NCBI GenBank assembly: GCA_049273855.1
Contig: JBASRN010000139.1
Span: 1 to 21,454 of the forward strand
Origin: Onstottus_B sp049273855
Lineage (GTDB): Bacteria; Acidobacteriota; Blastocatellia; UBA7656
DNA: 21,454 bases
Reading direction: 5' to 3'
Shown here piece by piece: positions 7,487-13,101 of the stretch. Position 1 is the first letter of the stretch. Every line of letters starts with the position of its first letter. The translations under genes were made by a program, and so were the position numbers. The notes beneath the pieces were generated by a model. That model did no database searches, was not told the origin of the DNA, and worked only from the letters and a program-made list of their open reading frames with translations.

Positions 7487-9025
7487 ATGAGCTCTGATCA
7501 CGAAACCGTTCTCATCCTCGACTTCGGCGGACAGTACACACAACTCATCGCGCGGCGAGTACGCGAACTTGGTGTTTACTCCGAAATTATTCCGTTCAAC
7601 ACTCCCGCCGAAGCGATTCGCAAGAAGAACCCGCGAGCGATCATCCTCTCCGGCGGGCCCTCGTCCGTCTACGAAGAAGGCGCGCCGCATCCCGATCGCG
7701 CCGTGATCGAGATGGGCGTGCCGGTTCTCGGGATATGCTACGGCGTGCAGTTGATGGCTCACTTCCTCGGCGGCGAAGTAAAACCGTCAGACCGGCGCGA
7801 ATACGGACAAGCGGAAATTGGCGTGACGGCTGTGAGTCAGTTGCTCGCCGGGATTCCTTCCCCGCTGAAAGTGTGGATGAGTCACGGCGACTACGTGAGC
7901 CGCCCGCCCGAAGGCTTTCAGGTCACTGCTTCGACCGATGCTGCAATAGGCGCCGTCGAAGACCCGGCGCGGCAGCTCTACGGTGTGCAGTTTCATCCCG
8001 AAGTCGCGCACACCCCGCAGGGCAAAGCGATCCTGAAAAACTTTCTTGTGAACATCTGCCAGTTGCGCTGCGACTGGACGATGGCTTCGTTTATCGAAAC
8101 CACCGTCGAGGCGATTCGCAACAAAGTCGGCAAGGGACGCGCGGTTTGCGGTCTATCGGGCGGAGTAGATTCCTCGGTCGCCGCGGCGCTTGTAGCAAGG
8201 GCCATCGGTGAGAGGCAGACCTGTATCTTCGTCGACACCGGACTGCTTCGCAAGAATGAGTTTGGAGAAGTGCTCGAAGCCTATCGCGAAATGGACTTGA
8301 ACGTTGTTGGAGTTGCGGCGGGCGCGCGATTCCTGACGCAGCTTTCCGGGGTCAGCGATCCCGAGCGCAAGCGCAAGATCATCGGAAACGAGTTCGTCGA
8401 GATATTTCAGGAAGAGGCTCGCAAGTTGGGCGCAGTGGACTTTCTGGTTCAGGGCACACTCTATCCCGACGTGATCGAGTCGGTTTCGGTCAGGGGGCCC
8501 TCGGCGGTGATCAAGTCGCATCACAATGTGGGCGGCTTGCCTGAGAAGATGCATTTGAAGTTGATCGAGCCGCTGCGCGAGTTGTTCAAAGACGAAGTCC
8601 GGCGCGTCGGCCGCGAGCTTGGCTTGCCCGACGAGATTATCGGCCGCCAGCCGTTCCCCGGTCCGGGGCTTGCGGTCCGCATACTCGGAGAAGTGACTGC
8701 CGATCGAGTAGCATTGCTTCAAGCTGCGGACGCGATTGTCACCGAAGAGATTCGACGCGCCGATCTTTACGACAAGATATGGCAATCGTTCGCTGTGTTG
8801 TTACCAGTCTCAACGGTCGGAGTGATGGGTGACAGCCGCACGTACGACAATGCGCTCGCCATCCGCGCAGTCGAGTCGCTCGATGGAATGACAGCCGATT
8901 GGGCGCGGTTGCCCTACGATGTGCTTCAGCGGATTTCGTCTCGGATTGTGAGTGAGGTGCGAGGCATTAATCGCGTGGTCTATGACGTGAGTTCAAAGCC
9001 GCCATCAACAATTGAGTGGGAATAG
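7487..9025 (+). CDS. guaA: GMP synthase (glutamine-hydrolysing)
   Basis: Converts XMP, ATP and glutamine to GMP in purine synthesis; cytosolic. 512 residues with the standard order. The class I glutamine amidotransferase domain (about 8-195) has nucleophile C84 in GICYG and H170/E172 in QFHPE. The ATP-pyrophosphatase domain (about 200-395) carries the SGGVDS loop at 224-229. The dimerisation domain ends in the family's typical PPSTIEWE. Length is normal and no key residue is missing. There is no Shine-Dalgarno sequence before the ATG, and the promoter -10 box ends only 14 nt upstream, so translation may be from a near-leaderless message. The stop codon TAG is the start of a heptad repeat island. 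No purine riboswitch-like leader is visible or possible with this promoter. Confidence 0.98.
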   Translation: MSSDHETVLILDFGGQYTQLIARRVRELGVYSEIIPFNTPAEAIRKKNPRAIILSGGPSSVYEEGAPHPDRAVIEMGVPVLGICYGVQLMAHFLGGEVKPSDRREYGQAEIGVTAVSQLLAGIPSPLKVWMSHGDYVSRPPEGFQVTASTDAAIGAVEDPARQLYGVQFHPEVAHTPQGKAILKNFLVNICQLRCDWTMASFIETTVEAIRNKVGKGRAVCGLSGGVDSSVAAALVARAIGERQTCIFVDTGLLRKNEFGEVLEAYREMDLNVVGVAAGARFLTQLSGVSDPERKRKIIGNEFVEIFQEEARKLGAVDFLVQGTLYPDVIESVSVRGPSAVIKSHHNVGGLPEKMHLKLIEPLRELFKDEVRRVGRELGLPDEIIGRQPFPGPGLAVRILGEVTADRVALLQAADAIVTEEIRRADLYDKIWQSFAVLLPVSTVGVMGDSRTYDNALAIRAVESLDGMTADWARLPYDVLQRISSRIVSEVRGINRVVYDVSSKPPSTIEWE

Positions 9026-9073
9026 TGTCGGTGGTCCGCAGTCAGTAGTACCGTAGTCCGCAGCTCGTGGCGG
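9023..9073 (+). repeat. Degenerate heptad repeat island A after guaA
   Basis: Starting at the guaA stop codon the plus strand reads TAGTGTCG, then units GTGGTCC, GCAGTCA, GTAGTAC, one extra C, GTAGTCC, GCAGCTC, GTGGCGG. Consensus GTAGTCC. It forms an inverted pair with island B at 9122-9163, around about 50 bp that include CAATTTTTGTTTATT. Confidence 0.75.
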
Positions 9074-9121
9074 CTAGTTTGAAGATGCTTGCAATTTTTG
9101 TTTATTAAGAGTGACGCGAAA

Positions 9122-9163
9122 CTACTGACGGACTACTGACCACGGACTACCGACTACTGACTA
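9122..9163 (-). repeat. Degenerate heptad repeat island B
   Basis: Read on the minus strand from the stop codon of the 77-residue gene: TAGTCAG, TAGTCGG, TAGTCCG, TGGTCAG, TAGTCCG, TCAGTAG, six consecutive 7-bp units. About 19 of 21 positions of AGTCAGTAG..GTAGTCCG are shared with island A in inverted orientation. Confidence 0.8.
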
Positions 9164-9394
9164 TCTTTGCTTGCGGACAAGGAAGATTTTCGCCATCGGA
9201 TGCCGATCGAGGACCTGGAACCGAGTCGCGAAGTCCTCGGGTTCAACGCCGTCGCGCAAATCGACTATCGCAAGCTCGGCTACTGTTATTCGCTCCGAAG
9301 AACCAAACACTCGATAGCGCGACGACCGCACCGCGGTCAGCTTGATGTCGATGTCAGAGGATCTCTCGGCTTCTTGCAAGCTTAGTAGTTTCAC
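9161..9394 (-). CDS. Small hypothetical protein between heptad repeat islands
   Basis: 77 residues, start GTG. The translation alternates charged and hydrophobic segments (AELAIVDLRDGVEPEDF, VLDRHPMAKIFLVRKQR) in a way that looks like a folded small protein rather than noise, possibly alpha/beta. I do not recognise a family, signal peptide or metal motif. No clear ribosome site precedes the GTG, which weakens the call. Repeat islands lie at both ends: island B begins with its TAG stop codon, and island C lies immediately upstream of its start. It is convergent with guaA and codirectional with the HAD gene upstream, 119 bp away. Confidence 0.45.
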   Translation of the reverse strand: MKLLSLQEAERSSDIDIKLTAVRSSRYRVFGSSERITVAELAIVDLRDGVEPEDFATRFQVLDRHPMAKIFLVRKQR

Positions 9395-9396
9395 TC

Positions 9397-9452
9397 GTTA
9401 GTCCGTAGTCAGTAGTCCGTGGCCCGTAGTCCGTAGTTCATAGCTCGTAGTC
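9397..9452 (+). repeat. Heptad repeat island C (eight units of CGTAGTC type)
   Basis: Exactly 56 bp = 8 x 7: GTTAGTC, CGTAGTC, AGTAGTC, CGTGGCC, CGTAGTC, CGTAGTT, CATAGCT, CGTAGTC. Three units are identical to the consensus; others differ by 1-3 bases. No spacers, so not a CRISPR array. Confidence 0.9.
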
Positions 9453-9524
9453 CCGACTTGCTCGCAATTGAAACTTCGCAAGTCGTCTTATATTACAAAC
9501 CACGAGCTACGGACTACGGACTAC
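9426..9524. repeat. Nested hairpin: island C paired with island D, with inner stem
   Basis: 9426-9451 and 9499-9524 (island D, unit TAGTCCG on the minus strand) are inverted copies at 23 of 26 positions. Inside them CGACTTGC (9454-9461) and GCAAGTCG (9478-9485) form a perfect 8-bp stem with a 16-nt loop. Island D contains the last codons and the stop codon of the HAD gene. No U-run adjoins either side, so the structure could act as an mRNA 3' end stabiliser rather than a classical terminator. Confidence 0.75.
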
Positions 9525-10251
9525 CAAGCAATCCAACGAGTCGCGGGACTTCTTTCAATTCAGTCGTTACAAAATCAGCGAGCGTCGTTTCGTCCTCGCG
9601 CATCGGGGTCACACCAGTAAATCGTATCGCCCGGTAGCCGGCATGTTTCGCCCCGATGATATCGGTCCGTTCCAGATCGCCGACGTGCACGATGGTCTCC
9701 GGCTTCGCACCAAACGCCCGAGCGGTCCTTTCAAATACCTCGTTGTGTGGCTTTGCGCGTCCCGCTTCGTCGGAGAAGACCAGCGAATCGAAAAACTCGA
9801 TCAAACCGTGATGCGCCAGCAACAGCTTTAGCACCCGCCCTGGCGAGAAGCCGACGTCGGAGATTATGCCGAGACGGTAGCGCCCGGAAAGGCCGCCGAG
9901 AACTTCGCGCGCGCCTTCGACCAACACCGGAGGATGATCGAGGATGATTTCTTCAAAGCTCGCAACAAGCTCGGCGGACTTGGTGTCGGGTAAAAAAACG
10001 TCGAGATGCGACAGAATGCTGTTTACACGATGGGCTGCTGCCGGCGTGCGATGCTGTTCCTGCCAGATTCTCTCGTGTGACGTTCTTTCAAGCAGACACG
10101 CCTCGTCCAACTCGGAATGGCTGACTTTACGGTAGGCACCTACCGCCTCCGCCAGCAGGCTTCGCCGGCGGTCCTGATGCCTCACGAACGCGCCAGGCTG
10201 CTCTCGAAACAGCGTGTTCCAGAAGTCGAATGAGATTGCTTGGATTGACAT
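9514..10251 (-). CDS. HAD-superfamily hydrolase with a Trp in place of the second motif-I Asp
   Basis: Cytosolic haloacid-dehalogenase-fold hydrolase, 245 residues. Motif I is DFWNT (nucleophile D9, T13; residue 11 is Trp where phosphatases have Asp), motif II S131 in IISDVG, motif III K167 in GRAKPHN, motif IV D192 and D197 in GDLERTD. A helical cap lies between motifs I and II (about 18-105). The missing general acid/base Asp resembles haloacid-dehalogenase-type members, so a phosphatase role should not be assumed; the substrate is unknown. ATG at 10251 has only a weak AAGG site 11 nt upstream. The last residues (G-S-P-stop) are encoded by repeat island D. It is divergent from rsmG with 92 bp between them. 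Confidence 0.88.
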   Translation of the reverse strand: MSIQAISFDFWNTLFREQPGAFVRHQDRRRSLLAEAVGAYRKVSHSELDEACLLERTSHERIWQEQHRTPAAAHRVNSILSHLDVFLPDTKSAELVASFEEIILDHPPVLVEGAREVLGGLSGRYRLGIISDVGFSPGRVLKLLLAHHGLIEFFDSLVFSDEAGRAKPHNEVFERTARAFGAKPETIVHVGDLERTDIIGAKHAGYRAIRFTGVTPMREDETTLADFVTTELKEVPRLVGLLGSP

Positions 10252-10299
10252 TTGCCGGATACCTTAGCCCCCGCGACTGGCTTTTTCGATCGCCCGGGT

Positions 10300-10329
10300 A
10301 TTCTAATGAGAAACTGGTGAAGCGAACAA
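10300..10329 (-). promoter_or_regulatory. Possible promoter of the HAD gene
   Basis: On the minus strand TTGTTC (10324-10329), 18-nt spacer, TAGAAT (10300-10305). The -10 is good, the -35 poor. The same bases read TATTCT on the plus strand (10299-10304), a possible overlapping -10 for rsmG. Confidence 0.35.
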
Positions 10330-10343
10330 CTCGGGGAGCGAGA

Positions 10344-10976
10344 ATGGATCTCGATCTAGATGACAGGTTCCGGTCCGCATTCCAGGCGGCTGGTGCCGGA
10401 TTTGGCCTTGAAGCTCTGACCGAGCATCAGGTCGCGCAGTTGGTGAAGCACTACTCGATGATGTGTCACTGGAACCGTCGAATCAACCTGACTCGGATCA
10501 TTGAACCTGAAGAGGCGGCGCAGTTTCATTACGCGGAGTCGTTGTTTGGCGCGCGCTTTATTGGGAACGCGGCTTCCCTGCTCGACATTGGCAGCGGCGC
10601 GGGCTTCCCTGCTGTGCCGCTCGCTGTTGCCAGACCAGACGTCCACGTCGTTGCGCTTGAGGCTAACCAGAAGAAGTCGTTTTTTCTCAAGGAAGTGAAA
10701 GACGAGCTGGGTCTGGAGAATTTCAAAGTAGTCACGGAGCGGCTTGAGTCATACGACTGGTCGGGCTTCGAGCTGCTGACGAGTCGCGCGCCCGATCGAG
10801 CCGAAACGATCCTGCCCGGCGTCGTCAAACATCTGGCCGGCCATCAGCGGTTGATGCTCTACTGCGGGGCGGATCTCCTAAAGGCGATCGAAGAATCTCT
10901 CGAGTCGCGGTTCGCGATTGAAGCTCACCCGGTTCCGCAATCTGACTTGCGACTAATCGCGATCTTCTCGCGGTAA
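10344..10976 (+). CDS. rsmG: 16S rRNA (guanine-527-N7)-methyltransferase
   Basis: Methylates N7 of G527 in 16S rRNA using S-adenosylmethionine; loss of RsmG gives low-level streptomycin resistance in known bacteria. 210 residues with the family's N-terminal helical part containing NRRINLTRI (about 44-52), the SAM-binding motif LLDIGSGAGFPA (79-90), the acidic end of strand 2 (VVALEANQKK) and the SRAP motif region (TSRAPDRAE). I chose ATG at 10344 because GGGGAG lies 5-6 nt upstream; the longer reading from 10230 would overlap the divergent HAD gene and adds 38 residues unlike the family. In many bacteria rsmG sits near gidA/parAB; here it does not. Confidence 0.93.
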   Translation: MDLDLDDRFRSAFQAAGAGFGLEALTEHQVAQLVKHYSMMCHWNRRINLTRIIEPEEAAQFHYAESLFGARFIGNAASLLDIGSGAGFPAVPLAVARPDVHVVALEANQKKSFFLKEVKDELGLENFKVVTERLESYDWSGFELLTSRAPDRAETILPGVVKHLAGHQRLMLYCGADLLKAIEESLESRFAIEAHPVPQSDLRLIAIFSR

Positions 10977-11042
10977 GAGCATGGAGTACAGGCTTTTACT
11001 CCCCGTACACGGCACGGCCTGCGGCCTAACCTCCCGCCGTGC

Positions 11043-11048
11043 TATATT
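11043..11048 (+). promoter_or_regulatory. Candidate -10 box just before the NUDIX-MBL gene
   Basis: TATATT lies only 8 nt before the ATG at 11057, the spacing expected for a leaderless transcript. No convincing -35 box is seen, so confidence is low. No Shine-Dalgarno sequence precedes the ATG. Confidence 0.35.
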
Positions 11049-11056
11049 CAAGCGCT

Positions 11057-12544
11057 ATGGCGGTAACACCTAAAGACGCGGCGGCAGTAATCCTACTGAA
11101 GAACCCCGCCGACCCTCAAATGTTCTGGGTCAAGCGGAGCGCAACGCTCGCTTTCATGGGCGGGTTCCACGCTTTCCCGGGCGGCCAACTCGACAAAGAA
11201 GACACAAGCGTTCCAATCGCTCAGAGCGAGGGCGAGGGCACTTTGATGAGAGCTTGCGCTGCGCGTGAGTTCTTCGAAGAGGCTGGTGTGCTGCTCGCCA
11301 GCGGAGTGGAACGAGTCACAACGGAGAGACTCACCGAGAAACGATATGCACTTGAAGCAAACGAGAAGAGCTTCAAACAGCTTCTCGAAGAGGACGACTT
11401 GGAAGTCGATGGCGCAGCCCTTATTGAAGCCGGGCGGTGGGTCACACCGCCGTTTGCGCCGCGACGCTTCGACACGTGGTTTTTTCTCGCGTGGCTGCCG
11501 GAAGGCCAGGAACCGACGGTTGAAACCGGCGAGCTTGAATCAGGTGAGTGGATTCGACCGGCCGAGGCAGTTGCTCTATGGCTCAGCGGAGAAATCATAA
11601 TGGCGCCGCCCACGCTGCACATCATCAGGACGCTTGCCGCGAACACCCATCGCGTGGATCAAATGGCTTCGGCTCTGATCGCGGCTCCCGAAGCTCGTCG
11701 CGGTTCAGTGCGGCGCATAGAGTTTCGTCCAGGCATATTCTTGTTCCCGGTCAAGACGCCGACCCTTCCGCCAGCCACTCACACAAACTGCTACATTGTC
11801 GGCGGCGAAGAGTTGATCGTCATCGATCCCGCATCGCCTTATGAGGACGAGCAGCAAGCCCTCGACGAGTTTATCGACGAGTTGATAGCCGAGGGCCGGC
11901 GGGTTAGAGAGATTTTTTTGACTCATCATCACCCGGACCACACCGGCGGAGCCGCGCACTTGAGCAAACGGCTCGGTGTGCCCGTAGCCGCTCACAAATT
12001 GACAGCTCGGCGAGTTCAGCACTCGGTCGAGGTGAACAGGCTGGTCGAGGACAACGAGTTGATCGAGCTTGAAGGCAACCCTGGCTGGCGGTTGCGCGCG
12101 CTTCTCACGCCAGGTCACACACGGGGCCACCTCTGCTTCTACGAAGAGAACACCGGAGCGATCCTGACCGGCGATCTTGTAGTCGGGATCGGAACCGTAG
12201 TGATCGACCCGCCCGAGGGAAACATGCGCCAGTACTTCGATTCGCTCGCGCAGTTGCTTTCGCTGCCGAAGCTCTCGTCGCTCTTTCCAGCGCACGGTCC
12301 GGCGATCGGTTCGGCTCGCGGAAAGCTCGAAGAGTACGTCGCGCACCGCACGATGCGCGAGAACAAGATCCTGGCGGCGGTCGAAGCGGGCGCGGCGTTG
12401 CCTCATGAGATCGTCGAAACTGCCTACACCGACGTGCATCCTTCGATGTACGGGTTGGCCGAGCGCTCGACTATCGCGCACCTGGAGAAGCTCGTGGAAG
12501 AGGGCCGCGTGCGCCGTGATTCCGCCGGCTATCAGGCTTGCTAG
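11057..12544 (+). CDS. NUDIX hydrolase fused to an LACTB2-like metallo-beta-lactamase-fold hydrolase
   Basis: Two enzymes in one 495-residue chain. The N-terminal part (about 5-215) is a NUDIX domain of NUDT19-like layout: FPGG at 40-43, then after a long insertion AAREFFEEAGV (REFFEEAG at 70-77), which supplies the metal-binding glutamates. The family hydrolyses nucleoside diphosphates linked to another moiety, such as CoA derivatives. The C-terminal part (about 225-495) is an MBL fold with the THHHPDH motif (H290, H292, D294, H295), H354 in PGHTRGH, D373 in TGD and H413 in AHGP. It ends in a winged-helix-like tail like that of LACTB2, a relative reported to cut single-stranded RNA. Both active sites look intact. 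A GTG six codons earlier (11039) is less likely. The next gene overlaps the end by 7 nt. Confidence 0.88.
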   Translation: MAVTPKDAAAVILLKNPADPQMFWVKRSATLAFMGGFHAFPGGQLDKEDTSVPIAQSEGEGTLMRACAAREFFEEAGVLLASGVERVTTERLTEKRYALEANEKSFKQLLEEDDLEVDGAALIEAGRWVTPPFAPRRFDTWFFLAWLPEGQEPTVETGELESGEWIRPAEAVALWLSGEIIMAPPTLHIIRTLAANTHRVDQMASALIAAPEARRGSVRRIEFRPGIFLFPVKTPTLPPATHTNCYIVGGEELIVIDPASPYEDEQQALDEFIDELIAEGRRVREIFLTHHHPDHTGGAAHLSKRLGVPVAAHKLTARRVQHSVEVNRLVEDNELIELEGNPGWRLRALLTPGHTRGHLCFYEENTGAILTGDLVVGIGTVVIDPPEGNMRQYFDSLAQLLSLPKLSSLFPAHGPAIGSARGKLEEYVAHRTMRENKILAAVEAGAALPHEIVETAYTDVHPSMYGLAERSTIAHLEKLVEEGRVRRDSAGYQAC

Positions 12545-13101
12545 CTTCGCATTTGAACCAGATCGCCATCCCTCGAAATACACTGATCGTCCTCTGCGGT
12601 CCTGCCGGCTGCGGCAAGTCAACGTGGGCCGCGCGGCGCTTCGCTCCGACTCAGATCGTTTCCTCCGACTGGTGCCGCGGGATTGTCTCGGATGATCGGT
12701 CCAACCAAAAGGCGACGCCTCAGGCGTTTCAGTTGATGAACTTTATCATCCGGCAGCGGCTCGCGCTCGGTCGATTGACTGTCGCCGACGCCACCAGCGT
12801 GAAGCGACAGGACCGCAAGCAGTTCTTGAAGCTTGCCCGGGCCTTCAACTTCCACGCTGCGCTTGTTGTCTTCAACATTCCGTTAGATGTGTGTCTCGCG
12901 CGCAACTCAAAACGCGATCGCGTTGTTCCCAGGCAGGCGATCGCTTTGCAACACGCCATGCTCGAAGCCGCGCTTTCTACAATAAGTTCGGAGGGGTTCG
13001 ACTTGACCTTCGTGCTGGACGAGCGGACACAGTCGACGGCAACCTTAAAGGTCAGCCGCGCGGTCAGTCGCCGGTCTCGACGGCCTTCTCGGAAAGCTTG
13101 A
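12538..13101 (+). CDS. Stand-alone Pnkp-like polynucleotide kinase (P-loop kinase)
   Basis: 187 residues resembling the N-terminal kinase module of bacterial Pnkp, which phosphorylates 5'-OH nucleic acid ends. Visible: Walker A GPAGCGKST (21-29), SSDWCRG with D44 at the position of the catalytic Asp, the VSDD...ATPQAF segment (50-64), VADATSVKR (82-90), and RNSKRDRVVP (122-131) as lid region. The phosphatase and ligase domains of full Pnkp are absent. The best start is TTG at 12538, overlapping the NUDIX-MBL stop by 7 nt; a TTG at 12553 is possible, and no ATG precedes the P-loop. The basic C-terminus (RRSRRPSRKA) is encoded in a 38-bp tail-to-tail overlap with cstA. Related P-loop kinases act on small molecules, so the substrate is inferred. 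Confidence 0.82.
   Translation: MLASHLNQIAIPRNTLIVLCGPAGCGKSTWAARRFAPTQIVSSDWCRGIVSDDRSNQKATPQAFQLMNFIIRQRLALGRLTVADATSVKRQDRKQFLKLARAFNFHAALVVFNIPLDVCLARNSKRDRVVPRQAIALQHAMLEAALSTISSEGFDLTFVLDERTQSTATLKVSRAVSRRSRRPSRKA

Noticed and set aside
9023..9524. Possible CRISPR array from the repeated CGTAGTC blocks
   Set aside because: Units are 7 bp, contiguous and degenerate, with no unique spacers of constant length and no cas genes.
10230..10343. Longer rsmG reading starting upstream
   Set aside because: Overlaps the divergent HAD gene, adds non-family residues, and GGGGAG points to ATG at 10344.
10983..11002. GGAGTA/TACTCC hairpin after rsmG as a terminator
   Set aside because: Only 6 bp, no U-tract; could be chance.
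11705..12622. Minus-strand open frame (305 codons) opposite the NUDIX-MBL gene
   Set aside because: Shadow of a gene with intact motifs on the plus strand; translation has no recognisable family.
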